Source: JBFHES01 sp041584015
GTDB taxonomy: Bacteria; Bacteroidota; Bacteroidia; Bacteroidales; M50B96
DNA: 15,247 nt
Direction: 5' to 3'
Assembly (NCBI GenBank): GCA_041584015.1
Contig: JBFHES010000095.1
Span: 1-15,247 of the forward strand
Of the stretch, positions 7,567 through 15,094 are shown one piece after another. Each line of letters opens with the position of its first letter. The stretch's first letter is position 1. Made by a program: the position numbers and the translations under genes. Below the pieces are notes generated by a model. It saw only the letters and a program-made list of their open reading frames with translations, did no database searches and was not told the origin of the DNA.

Positions 7567-8430
7567 ATGAAATCAATCTTCAAAATACTCCTGGTGACTT
7601 TGCTCGTTTTCTTTTCTGTTAATATGGAAGCACAACGCACCATATGGTCAACCGGAACCGCAAATACGATGGGCAAAGCCGACATTCAAATTGCCGCACT
7701 CCAACCATCAGCTTATGGATTAAGCGAGAGTGCCGATATCTACATTCAACCATTTGTAAGTGTATTGGCCCCAAATATCAGTCTGAAAAAAAACTGGCTA
7801 AAAAAAACAAGCTGGTCGTATGCAACAAAACATGGCGTTGTTTATCCTACACCCTTATTAAAATATGTAGTTAAAAATGAATATTTAGAGGCACTCCCAC
7901 TGGGTACAGCCATTCCCGATGTAATAGTTGCAAATAGCGAGTTTGTAGTATCCTATGGCTGGGGCGCCTCAACCTGTTCAGCTTTTACAGGAGAAAAGTT
8001 CAATCCGGAAAACACCTTCCGCGGAAACACAAATATTCTAACCTTAAAGCTTGGACTTCAAACAGGTTTTAACAGCGACAGTTTTCCTGTTGTTAATGAA
8101 CCCTTGATTTTTCAGCGAAGCTATTACTACAACAACAATTTAAGCTTTTATGCAGGGCTCGACCTGGACGGTCATATCTCAACTTATCTGGATTATTTTG
8201 TTGACCTTGATTACATTTATTTTGACGAAGGCTACTATGCACTTGAACATAAAGGCATGATCAAATGGTTCCTTGGCAAGAAATTCTTTCACTTACTGGC
8301 GGGCTATCATCTGTCGTATGCAAACACACCTGATGGAGCAAAATTCTTTGCAGGCCCAATGATTGACCTGGTTTGGGTAATGCACAGAAAGAAAATGAAT
8401 ATGGGTTTATTCAACAAGAAGATGTTTTAG
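7567..8430 (+). CDS. Secreted, probably outer-membrane beta-barrel protein of unknown family
   Basis: I do not recognise the family. The 287-residue product begins with a clear signal peptide (MKSIFKILLVTLLVFFSV, probable cleavage near MEA-Q). The mature part is rich in Tyr, Phe, Trp and Gly, with short alternating polar/hydrophobic stretches such as FYAGLDLDGHIS, FHLLAGYHLSYAN and AKFFAGPMIDLVW, and it ends in Phe. This pattern fits an outer-membrane beta-barrel, but topology is inferred. No catalytic motif is visible. A TTG at 7543 in the same frame falls inside the TAGATTTG promoter box, so the ATG at 7567, which starts the signal peptide directly, is preferred. It is divergent from the tetR efflux operon and has no co-directional partner close by. 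Confidence 0.8.
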   Translation: MKSIFKILLVTLLVFFSVNMEAQRTIWSTGTANTMGKADIQIAALQPSAYGLSESADIYIQPFVSVLAPNISLKKNWLKKTSWSYATKHGVVYPTPLLKYVVKNEYLEALPLGTAIPDVIVANSEFVVSYGWGASTCSAFTGEKFNPENTFRGNTNILTLKLGLQTGFNSDSFPVVNEPLIFQRSYYYNNNLSFYAGLDLDGHISTYLDYFVDLDYIYFDEGYYALEHKGMIKWFLGKKFFHLLAGYHLSYANTPDGAKFFAGPMIDLVWVMHRKKMNMGLFNKKMF

Positions 8431-8553
8431 GCATGAAGGATAAACAATTCATTTTAATATTTGCTTATGCTATATGAATAACATGCACACAACCTCGACA
8501 ACTACATTATTACTGTTAATGAGGCGCTAATATTCCAATGTAAATTCTTTGTG

Positions 8554-8561
8554 TAACTTTG
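8554..8561 (+). promoter_or_regulatory. Possible -7 box of the ubiE-cvpA cluster
   Basis: TAACTTTG matches TAnnTTTG and lies 102 bp upstream of the ubiE ATG, the only exact match noticed between the upstream gene (ends 8430) and ubiE on this strand. It implies a leader of about 95 nt. No TTTG at the -33 position is evident. The rest of 8431-8663 holds no recognisable terminator. Confidence 0.35.
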
Positions 8562-8602
8562 TAGAATCTGCCAGATGCCTTGTTTGTGAAATCTTCCAGA
8601 AC

Positions 8603-8656
8603 ATGGGGGGCAACAATGCAGCAGGCCAGAATGATGTAATAAATACGATTGAGTAA
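8603..8656 (+). CDS. Possible 17-codon leader ORF before ubiE
   Basis: An ATG at 8603 opens 17 codons (MGGNNAAGQNDVINTIE) that stop with TAA at 8654-8656, seven bases before the ubiE ATG. Its frame differs from that of ubiE. The position would allow coupling of its translation to ubiE, but there is no ribosome-binding signal, no known homologue that I recognise, and an ORF this short arises readily by chance. Recorded as a weak candidate only. Confidence 0.15.
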   Translation: MGGNNAAGQNDVINTIE

Positions 8657-8663
8657 AAAATAA

Positions 8664-9383
8664 ATGGCAATACCCTATAAAGATCAAAATGCAGGTAAGA
8701 AAGAGCAAGTCGCTAGCATGTTCAATAATATTGCACACAAATACGATTTCCTGAACCACTTTCTTTCACTAGGCATTGATAAGCTTTGGCGCAAAAAAGC
8801 CATAAAAATGCTGGCACCCAAGCAACCAAAAAAAATTCTTGACCTGGCAACCGGCACCGGCGACCTGGCCATAGCTGCACTAAAACTAAACCCTACAGAG
8901 ATTAAAGGCATCGACATTTCAAAAGAGATGCTTAGAATCGGGATTATTAAAGTTATTAAGAAAGGGTACGACCGGACCATTGAGTTAATGGAAGGCGACT
9001 CGGAGAATATTAAATTCAAAGACAATTACTTTGATGCCATAACTGTTGCCTTTGGTGTTCGCAATTACGAGAACCTGGAAAAAGGTCTGTCGGAAATGTA
9101 CCGGGTTTTAAATACAGGCGGTGCTGCGGTTATTCTGGAGTTTAGCAAACCAACTGCTTTCCCGGTTAAACAGATTTACAACTTCTACTTTAAATATATT
9201 CTCCCCGGATTTGGAAAAATGTTTTCAAAAGATAATGCTGCTTACACTTACTTACCGGAATCGGTTGGAGAATTTCCTGATGGAGCTGAATTCATAAACA
9301 TCCTTACAAAAGTAGGTTATATTAATTGTCGTCAGAAAAGACTAAGTTTGGGCATTGCCACTATTTATTACGCCGAAAAATAA
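8664..9383 (+). CDS. ubiE: Demethylmenaquinone methyltransferase UbiE/MenG
   Basis: SAM-dependent methyltransferase that methylates demethylmenaquinone to menaquinone in the last step of vitamin K2 synthesis, at the cytoplasmic membrane. The 239 residues match the family length. Family signature 1 lies at 27-42 (YDFLNHFLSLGIDKLW), the SAM-binding motif I at 58-68 (ILDLATGTGDL), the acidic residue of motif II around D84, and signature 2 at 147-163 (RVLNTGGAAVILEFSKP). The ATG follows directly on an in-frame TAA, so no longer start is possible. The stop overlaps the next start as TAATG, which points to translational coupling with the CvpA-like gene. MenG rather than ubiquinone function is inferred from the phylum, which uses menaquinone. 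Confidence 0.95.
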   Translation: MAIPYKDQNAGKKEQVASMFNNIAHKYDFLNHFLSLGIDKLWRKKAIKMLAPKQPKKILDLATGTGDLAIAALKLNPTEIKGIDISKEMLRIGIIKVIKKGYDRTIELMEGDSENIKFKDNYFDAITVAFGVRNYENLEKGLSEMYRVLNTGGAAVILEFSKPTAFPVKQIYNFYFKYILPGFGKMFSKDNAAYTYLPESVGEFPDGAEFINILTKVGYINCRQKRLSLGIATIYYAEK

Positions 9384-9955
9384 TGCTAATTATGGAAAAT
9401 CTTGCGGGGAGCTGGACTTACCTCGACATTGTTTTTGCAATCCCCTTGCTGTGGGGAGCTTACAAGGGATACACCAAAGGACTAATCATTGAAGCTGCAT
9501 CGTTAATAGCTCTGGCCATTGGCGCTTATGGCGCCTATAAGTTTTCCGATGTCACCTCTGCTTTTTTACACGATGAGATGGACATGACATCCGAATATCT
9601 GCCACTCATTTCATTTGCAATCACCTTTATTGGTATTGTAATCCTCATACACTTTTTTGCTAAACTTATTGATCGGCTCGCAAAGGCAGTGGCGCTGGGA
9701 TTTGTCAATCGTATCCTTGGCTCAGTTTTCAGAATTCTGAAATACGCTTTTATCATCAGTGTGCTACTCACTATTCTTAACCGCTTCGATACAGATCAAA
9801 AACTTATTTCGGCAGAGATAAAACAAAAGTCGGTATTGTACGATCCAGTAGAGCAGCTTGCTCCTAAAGTATTTCCATATCTTGATTTAGAAGCTTTCTC
9901 GGTTAAGGCCAACGAAATTGAAGAGGAACTAAAAGAAAACATACCAGTTGTATAA
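9383..9955 (+). CDS. CvpA-family inner-membrane protein
   Basis: Membrane protein of 190 residues with the CvpA/colicin V production pattern: an N-terminal helix followed by GAYKGYTKGLI (about 25-35), then hydrophobic segments at about 34-54, 73-92 and 116-133, and a polar, acidic C-terminal tail (about 135-190). Proteins of this family have been linked to colicin V export and to envelope or stress phenotypes in various bacteria, but the molecular activity is not settled. The ATG at 9383 shares TAATG with the ubiE stop; an alternative ATG at 9392 (MENLAGSW...) would drop three residues and cannot be excluded. The next gene starts immediately after its TAA. Confidence 0.85.
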   Translation: MLIMENLAGSWTYLDIVFAIPLLWGAYKGYTKGLIIEAASLIALAIGAYGAYKFSDVTSAFLHDEMDMTSEYLPLISFAITFIGIVILIHFFAKLIDRLAKAVALGFVNRILGSVFRILKYAFIISVLLTILNRFDTDQKLISAEIKQKSVLYDPVEQLAPKVFPYLDLEAFSVKANEIEEELKENIPVV

Positions 9956-10270
9956 ATGCAAGAAGTTAAAAAAATAGAAGCCTCAGAAATTGCTAAGCTT
10001 TTAGCAAATAACGTAAGCTTCCAATTTATAGATATGAGCGACGACGAGCTTGGAAGAAGTTTACCATTTCCAACTATTCCGATTCCGTTCACCGAGCTTG
10101 AGGAAAACATTCATCTTATTGATAAAAGCAAGCTTACAATTGTTGGGTGTAAGTTTGGCGAGAAAAGCTTTTTTACAACGTACAAGCTTCAAACAAAATT
10201 TGAGTTCACCAATCTGCAAAGCCTTGCCGGTGGTATCGAAAACTTAAAAAATGCTTTGAAACAGTTGTAG
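9956..10270 (+). CDS. Small rhodanese-like protein
   Basis: A 104-residue cytoplasmic protein with the outline of a single rhodanese domain: FQFIDMSDDELG (22-33), the IP(I)PFTELEE element (41-50), a beta-strand leading to Cys65 in VGCKFGEKS (63-71), and a C-terminal LAGGIENLKNAL (90-101), the usual rhodanese ending. Cys65 sits where the sulfur-accepting cysteine of CxxGxRS loops lies. Departures from the usual pattern are the replacement of the D-V-R-x-x-E motif by DMSDDE, absence of the GHI motif, and Lys70 instead of Arg in the loop. Sulfur-carrier or sulfurtransferase activity is therefore possible but not assured. The ATG follows the cvpA-like stop codon with no gap, so it is co-transcribed with ubiE and the CvpA gene. 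Confidence 0.7.
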   Translation: MQEVKKIEASEIAKLLANNVSFQFIDMSDDELGRSLPFPTIPIPFTELEENIHLIDKSKLTIVGCKFGEKSFFTTYKLQTKFEFTNLQSLAGGIENLKNALKQL

Positions 10271-10272
10271 GT

Positions 10273-10304
10273 TTTGACAATAGAAAACATAAGTACTTTA
10301 TTTG
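10273..10304 (+). promoter_or_regulatory. Probable promoter of the S46 peptidase gene
   Basis: TTTG at 10273-10276 and TTTATTTG at 10297-10304 are separated by 20 nt, the spacing of the Bacteroidota -33/-7 promoter. The -7 box differs from TAnnTTTG only at its second base. Transcription would begin near 10310, only about 9 nt before the first ATG, so translation could also start at the in-frame ATGs at 10331 or 10334. Confidence 0.5.
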
Positions 10305-10318
10305 TAGAAAAATTATAA

Positions 10319-12553
10319 ATGAACATTAACATGATGAGAAAATTTTTATTGCTGGTAATTACAATTGCCAGTTTAAATGTAAGCGTTAAAGCTGACGAAG
10401 GGATGTGGCTCCTAGACATGCTGCACAAAATGAACATGGGCGAGAAGGGAATGGTTCTTACAGCTGATGATATTTATGCAATTAACAACTCCAGCTTAAA
10501 AGATGGTATTGTTGGATTAGCAAGAGCAAACAACCCTTACCGCTTTTTCTGTAGTGGCGAGATTGTTTCAGATCAAGGTTTGTTTATCACTAATCACCAC
10601 TGTGGTTATGGCGCAATACAATCACATAGTTCGCCAGAGCACGACTATTTAACAGATGGTTTTTGGGCAATGAATAAAAACGAAGAGCTTACCAACGAAG
10701 GCATGGTTATTTCGCGTTTAGTTCGCATGGAAGAGGTTACTCAGCAAATTATCCCGAATCTAAAAAAGGATATGACGGAAGCTGATCGTGCTGCAAAAAT
10801 TAGTGAGTTATCAAAAGATATTGAAGCAAAAGCAGTTGAAGGAACACACTTTGGTGCTCTTGTTAAGTCGATGTACGAAGGCAACAAATTTTATGTATTT
10901 GTTTACGAAACATTTAAAGACATTCGATTAGTTGGTGCTCCTCCATCATCTATTGGAAAATATGGTGGCGATACTGATAATTGGATGTGGCCTCGTCATA
11001 CTGGCGATTTTTCAATGTTCAGAATTTACAGTGCTGCCGATGGCACACCTGCTGAGTATACAAAAGACAACGTACCTTACAAGCCAAATCATCATTTCCC
11101 GGTTTCAATGGCTGGATACGAAAACGGTAGCTTTGCTATGGTTATGGGATATCCTGGATCAACCGATCGTTATATGACTTCATACGGAATTGAAGAAAAC
11201 CTTGAGGTTACTTACCCGGTACGTATTGATATGCGTAGAAAGAAGCTTGATGTGATGAAAGAAAACATGAACAAAAGCGATAAGGTAAGAATTCAATATT
11301 CATCAAAATATGCCGGTGTTTCTAACTACTGGAAGTATTTTATTGGTCAGTCGAAAGGCTTAAAGCGACTAGATGTATATGGTCAGAAAAAAGCGTTTGA
11401 AGAAGAACTAATGACTTGGATTAATGCTGACAAAACTCGTGCGGAGAAATATGGCAATCCAATGAAATTAATTGCTGAAGCATATGAAGGTAAAAAAGAC
11501 AATGCCAAGTACATGCAGTATTATGGCGAAGGTTTATTAGGAGTTGAGATTGTAAAACAACCAGGAGCTGCTGTTTACCGATTAGGTCAAATTTTAGCTG
11601 CTGACGAAGTTGATCAAAACAGATTAAAGGCTACAATTAAAGGATTAAAAGAAAGTAGTAAAGGCTTTTTTAAGAACTACGACTTAAACACAGACAAGCA
11701 AATGCTTGCCGAAATTCTTGAGCAGTTTGTTGCAAAAGTCCCGGTTGAATACCAACCAGAATTCATTACCAAAATCAACAAAAAATACAAAGGTAACTTT
11801 GCCAAGTATGCCGAGAAGCTTTTTGCAAAGACAATATTTGCTGATGAGGCGAGCTACAATGCATTCCTCGACAATCCTAGTTTAAAAGTTCTTAAGAAAG
11901 ATCCTGCGGCACAGCTCTACCTTGCAGTTGTTGAGAACTATCAAAAAATGAGAGCCGACATGAGTCCATTTAACGAAAAACTTGAAGTTGGCCGTAGAGA
12001 CTTTGTTGGTGCTATGTTGGAATATCAGAAAGGGAAAATTGGTTATCCTGATGCGAACTCAACACCACGATTTACTTATGGTTATGTTGGCGATTATAAA
12101 CCAGCCGATGGTGTTCGATTTAAGCACTTCACAACCATTGATGGTATTATGGAAAAAGAAGATCCGGATAATGATGAGTTTACCGTTTCCGACCGTTTAA
12201 AGGAGCTTTATGCAGCTAAAGATTATGGTCGTTATGCAGCTAAAGATGGCAACCTACGTGTTTGCTTTACCACCAATAACGACATTACCGGAGGTAACTC
12301 AGGAAGTGGAGTATTCAACGCACATGGCGAATTAATTGGAACTGCTTTCGATGGTAACTGGGAAGCCATGAGTGGTGACATTGCTTTTGAAGATGAACTG
12401 CAAAAGTGTATTAATGTTGATATTCGCTACGTTCTTTGGGTAATCGACAAGTATGCAGGTGCTAAGCATTTAGTTGATGAGATGACCTTGGTTTATGAAC
12501 ATCCAACCGTTGAAGAGCCAACTGGTAAAGAAGCTGAACCAGCATTGCCATAA
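10319..12553 (+). CDS. dpp7: S46-family dipeptidyl-peptidase, DPP7-type
   Basis: Secreted serine exopeptidase that removes dipeptides from the N terminus of peptides in the periplasm, feeding amino-acid uptake. The 744-residue product starts with a signal peptide (cleavage near VKA-DEG). The chymotrypsin-fold triad is visible: His94 in TNHHCG, Asp230 in WPRHTGDFS, and Ser661 in ITGGNSGSG. Cys78 and Cys95 lie where the family has a disulfide beside the His. An insert of about 300 mainly helical residues (roughly 290-600) is the S46-specific alpha-helical domain. Gly679 in AFDGNWEAMSGD, 18 residues after the serine, corresponds to the position that is Gly in DPP7 and Arg (R673) in DPP11, so a preference for hydrophobic rather than acidic P1 residues is inferred. 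Start at 10319 chosen; 10331 or 10334 would merely shorten the signal. Confidence 0.93.
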   Translation: MNINMMRKFLLLVITIASLNVSVKADEGMWLLDMLHKMNMGEKGMVLTADDIYAINNSSLKDGIVGLARANNPYRFFCSGEIVSDQGLFITNHHCGYGAIQSHSSPEHDYLTDGFWAMNKNEELTNEGMVISRLVRMEEVTQQIIPNLKKDMTEADRAAKISELSKDIEAKAVEGTHFGALVKSMYEGNKFYVFVYETFKDIRLVGAPPSSIGKYGGDTDNWMWPRHTGDFSMFRIYSAADGTPAEYTKDNVPYKPNHHFPVSMAGYENGSFAMVMGYPGSTDRYMTSYGIEENLEVTYPVRIDMRRKKLDVMKENMNKSDKVRIQYSSKYAGVSNYWKYFIGQSKGLKRLDVYGQKKAFEEELMTWINADKTRAEKYGNPMKLIAEAYEGKKDNAKYMQYYGEGLLGVEIVKQPGAAVYRLGQILAADEVDQNRLKATIKGLKESSKGFFKNYDLNTDKQMLAEILEQFVAKVPVEYQPEFITKINKKYKGNFAKYAEKLFAKTIFADEASYNAFLDNPSLKVLKKDPAAQLYLAVVENYQKMRADMSPFNEKLEVGRRDFVGAMLEYQKGKIGYPDANSTPRFTYGYVGDYKPADGVRFKHFTTIDGIMEKEDPDNDEFTVSDRLKELYAAKDYGRYAAKDGNLRVCFTTNNDITGGNSGSGVFNAHGELIGTAFDGNWEAMSGDIAFEDELQKCINVDIRYVLWVIDKYAGAKHLVDEMTLVYEHPTVEEPTGKEAEPALP

Positions 12554-12582
12554 GCATTTAAAAAATCTTACATAATGATACA

Positions 12583-12616
12583 AAGCCCCGACTGAAAATT
12601 CAATCGGGGCTTTTTT
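12583..12616 (+). terminator. Strong intrinsic terminator
   Basis: AAGCCCCGA (12583-12591) and TCGGGGCTT (12604-12612) form a perfect 9-bp GC-rich stem with a 12-nt loop, followed by T11-T16 of the 12611-12616 run. It lies 29 bp after the stop codon of the S46 peptidase. The convergent radical SAM gene ends 15 bp beyond it, and the stem could also act on that transcript, though the T-run on the minus strand is weak (CTTTGT). Confidence 0.92.
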
Positions 12617-12631
12617 ACACACATTGGCAAA

Positions 12632-13564
12632 CTATGCAGTGAGGTAAAACACCCCTCGTTCTTCAACTTTGGTTTTTAATCGATGCTCCATCATTAGCTC
12701 ACCTAAGTACTTCCGTAATTCGCGAATATCAACCGCAACAATCTCAGACAAATCCTCAATAGTACATGGGCGACGAGAGATGGTTGACAAAATGGTATGT
12801 TCCAAATCGATACTGTAACACTCAATATGATCACGCATCACATTGGCTGCAATTATTTCTATACATGGATGATCAAGAAACTTTGCAATCATTTGCAAGT
12901 CCTTGGTGCTTGCCGCCGACAAAGCTTCTTCGGCGCCAGGTCGGTCGAGCGTATTCAGTTGTACCTTTTCAGGATTAATTCGCTTGATAGTACTTTTAAG
13001 TGCCTGCAGCTCCTTCTCAGAATCGTTAATACCCGGAACAATAAATACCTCCAGCCAGATTTCACCTTTAAACTCCCGCTTAAATTTCATCAATCCATTA
13101 ATCTGCTTGTTAAGATTTAAGCCAGGATGCGGCCGGTTGATTTTTTCAAAAGACCAGATTGATGCAGCATCCAGCGAAGGAAGCACCAGGTCTGCTTTTA
13201 AAAGCGCAGTTCTTACCTCATTAAGATATAACAGGCTTCCATTCGTTAGCACCGCAACAGGAATATCGGGCTTATAAAAATTCAGGAAGTCAATAACTTC
13301 ACCAATATTGCTATTCAGCGTAGGCTCGCCCGACCCTGAAAATGTAATGTACGCCGGATCAGGATACATGCTAAAATAGGTTTTTAACTCTGCAATAACA
13401 TCATCAATTTTCACAAACTCCTCTCTGTTAATGGTCTGCTTTGTGGTTTTGCCGCATTCGCAATAAATACAATCGAAACTGCAAAGTTTTTTTGGTACTA
13501 GATCAATTCCAAGAGAGATGCCTAGTCGGCGAGACGGAACTGGTCCAAAAATATGTTTAAACAT
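12632..13564 (-). CDS. Radical SAM protein, TYW1-like/COG0731 type, with winged-helix-like tail
   Basis: Radical S-adenosylmethionine enzyme of 310 residues. The N terminus has the GPVPSRRLGISLGID element and the 4Fe-4S ligands Cys28, Cys32 and Cys35 in CSFDCIYC, plus an extra Cys37. The SAM-binding GSGEPTL motif is at 77-83. Strand motifs VAVLTNGSLL (103-112) and VFIVPGINDSEKEL (173-186) are typical of the bacterial group annotated as wyosine-tRNA-synthetase-related Fe-S oxidoreductases. Residues about 252-310 form a helix-turn-helix-like tail (TILSTISRRPCTIEDLSEIV, then a beta-hairpin ending VEERGVFYL). Substrate unknown; since bacteria generally lack wybutosine, true TYW1 activity is unlikely. 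Lies 43 bp downstream of the FAD oxidoreductase on the same strand, so the two may share a transcript. Confidence 0.88.
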   Translation of the reverse strand: MFKHIFGPVPSRRLGISLGIDLVPKKLCSFDCIYCECGKTTKQTINREEFVKIDDVIAELKTYFSMYPDPAYITFSGSGEPTLNSNIGEVIDFLNFYKPDIPVAVLTNGSLLYLNEVRTALLKADLVLPSLDAASIWSFEKINRPHPGLNLNKQINGLMKFKREFKGEIWLEVFIVPGINDSEKELQALKSTIKRINPEKVQLNTLDRPGAEEALSAASTKDLQMIAKFLDHPCIEIIAANVMRDHIECYSIDLEHTILSTISRRPCTIEDLSEIVAVDIRELRKYLGELMMEHRLKTKVEERGVFYLTA

Positions 13565-13568
13565 GCTT

Positions 13569-13574
13569 CCTCCT
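13569..13574 (-). promoter_or_regulatory. Shine-Dalgarno sequence of the radical SAM gene
   Basis: The minus strand reads AGGAGG, then four bases, then the ATG at 13564. It fixes the start of the radical SAM gene. It is the only full Shine-Dalgarno hexamer that I noticed before a start in this window; Bacteroidota genes usually lack one. Confidence 0.7.
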
Positions 13575-13607
13575 ATTTCTAATTAATAAATTCCCTACTG
13601 TTAAGGC

Positions 13608-14972
13608 TTACGCCATTACCGGAAACAAAATCTTAGAAGAGGCTTGCTCTGCAGCTTTAATAAGTGGATACCCAGCAGGCGAAGCCGTTAGTAATGGATG
13701 TGTTCCTATTTGTGCTGTTAATAATGAATTGATGGTCATCTTGTTTTCGATAATAATTCCGATGGTATTGATTAACTCACCAACGGAAAGTCCACCCATT
13801 ACTTCGCCACCCAATATTACACCTGACTCGCGGCCAACAATTAATTTGACAAATTGGGTATGTGTGTCATTCAGGGTTCCCGGGTGTCGGTCGATACCTT
13901 CAAAAATACCGCACACAAAATCGAAACCTTCTGCTTTGGCAACACGCTCTGTTAAGCCTGCCACACCAAAACCGGTATTTCCAATTGCAGTAGAGAAGAT
14001 GGAGATGGTTCCGCCGAATGTTTTAATGGCTGATAACTTAAATATGTTCATACCAGCTATTCGTGCCTCGGCACATGCTGTTGATGCTAACATAATGTTA
14101 CTTGGCTTGCGGGTAAAAAAGTCGTGCTTTTCGGCACAATCGCCTATAGCAAAAATATCAGGATCTTCAGTGCGCATGTATTCATCAACCTTAATAAAGC
14201 TATTTGCTGAAACTGGCAATTCAGCCTTAACGGCCAGGTCGCTATTTGGTTTATATCCTAAAGCTAATATAACCGCATCTGCCTCCAGTTTTTGTCCGTT
14301 ACTAAGAATAACTCCTTCAACTTTTGTTTTGCCGTAAATTTCATTCACACTTGTATCGCTTAGCACTTTCACTCCTCTTGCAACAAGTAAGTTTTCGGCG
14401 TGCGTAGCAACATCTTCGTCAAAGGCCAAACCTAATACGTGAGGTAGCCTTTCAATCAATGTAATTTCTTTACCGGTTTTGTTAAGTTCATCAGAAATCT
14501 CAACTCCAATAAATCCGCCTCCAATGGTGATTACTTTCTTCGCATCCTTCAATTGCTCCTGCATATCGTCAATGTATGCCTTGCACTTTGGCACAGAAAA
14601 CACATTCTGAAGCGTTGCTCCTTTCAACCATGATGGCGTATATGGCTCAGATCCTATACCAAGAACAAGCTTATCATAATACACTTCATTGTCCGATTTC
14701 AACTTTACATATTTGTCTTCGCGGTTAATAAAGTCAACTTCATCGTAAAGTTCCTGAATACCCATTCCATCAAACATTTTTGCATCAGGCAAGATATTAT
14801 TACCGGTGTGGTCAACCGATCCGAATACATACGGAATTCCGCATGGAATCAGAGTTTTTGGTTGTCGGGTAACAACCATTACTTTTTTGTTTGGGTTTAC
14901 TCTTTTTGCGGTTGTTGCAGCTACCAAACCTGCGGCACTACTGCCAATTATCAATACATCTACTTTGTACAT
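13608..14972 (-). CDS. FAD/NAD(P)-dependent disulfide reductase, CoA-disulfide reductase/NADH oxidase-like
   Basis: Flavoenzyme of 454 residues in the single-cysteine branch of the pyridine nucleotide-disulfide oxidoreductases. FAD is bound by the N-terminal Rossmann motif GSSAAG (10-15) and by DIFAIGDCA (272-280). NAD(P)H is bound by GGGFIGVE (151-158). The redox cysteine is Cys44 in LIPCGIPYVFG, resembling the APCGIPY motif of archaeal and Thermotoga NADH oxidase/CoA-disulfide reductases. Residues about 316-454 are the dimerisation domain. Likely roles are reduction of CoA-disulfide, polysulfide or oxygen with NAD(P)H; the sequence alone does not decide. It lacks the CxxxxC pair of glutathione/lipoamide reductases. 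Probably first gene of a two-gene unit with the radical SAM gene, 43 bp downstream. The ATG at 14972 directly precedes the Rossmann strand. Confidence 0.9.
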   Translation of the reverse strand: MYKVDVLIIGSSAAGLVAATTAKRVNPNKKVMVVTRQPKTLIPCGIPYVFGSVDHTGNNILPDAKMFDGMGIQELYDEVDFINREDKYVKLKSDNEVYYDKLVLGIGSEPYTPSWLKGATLQNVFSVPKCKAYIDDMQEQLKDAKKVITIGGGFIGVEISDELNKTGKEITLIERLPHVLGLAFDEDVATHAENLLVARGVKVLSDTSVNEIYGKTKVEGVILSNGQKLEADAVILALGYKPNSDLAVKAELPVSANSFIKVDEYMRTEDPDIFAIGDCAEKHDFFTRKPSNIMLASTACAEARIAGMNIFKLSAIKTFGGTISIFSTAIGNTGFGVAGLTERVAKAEGFDFVCGIFEGIDRHPGTLNDTHTQFVKLIVGRESGVILGGEVMGGLSVGELINTIGIIIENKMTINSLLTAQIGTHPLLTASPAGYPLIKAAEQASSKILFPVMA

Positions 14973-15016
14973 GATTTTAGTTGTTTAAATGATACGATAT
15001 AATTTACTGTGAATCG

Positions 15017-15048
15017 ATACAAGCATTCGCTTAGCCATGTGCTTGTAT
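15017..15048. repeat. Inverted repeat upstream of the flavoenzyme gene
   Basis: ATACAAGCA (15017-15025) and TGCTTGTAT (15040-15048) are perfect 9-bp inverted arms separated by 14 nt. The element lies 45-76 bp upstream of the flavoenzyme ATG on the other strand, in the range of an operator or promoter-upstream element. It could equally be one more member of the hairpin string that fills the right edge of the window. Confidence 0.4.
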
Positions 15049-15094
15049 TCTATTATAAATCAGTGCCGGATCGAATAAGGAAATGCTATTGCAG

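Noticed and set aside
8502..8759. An 85-codon open frame on the minus strand with hydrophobic, Cys-rich translation
   Set aside because: It overlaps the start of ubiE and its leader, has no signal or promoter that I can see, and is better explained by chance.
12903..13277. Plus-strand open frames of 107-124 codons
   Set aside because: Antisense to the radical SAM gene, whose Cys motif and SAM motifs fix the coding strand.
13729..14337. A 202-codon open frame on the plus strand
   Set aside because: It is antisense within the flavoenzyme gene, whose motifs are unmistakable. The translation is low in structure and Pro/Ser-rich, as expected for a shadow frame.
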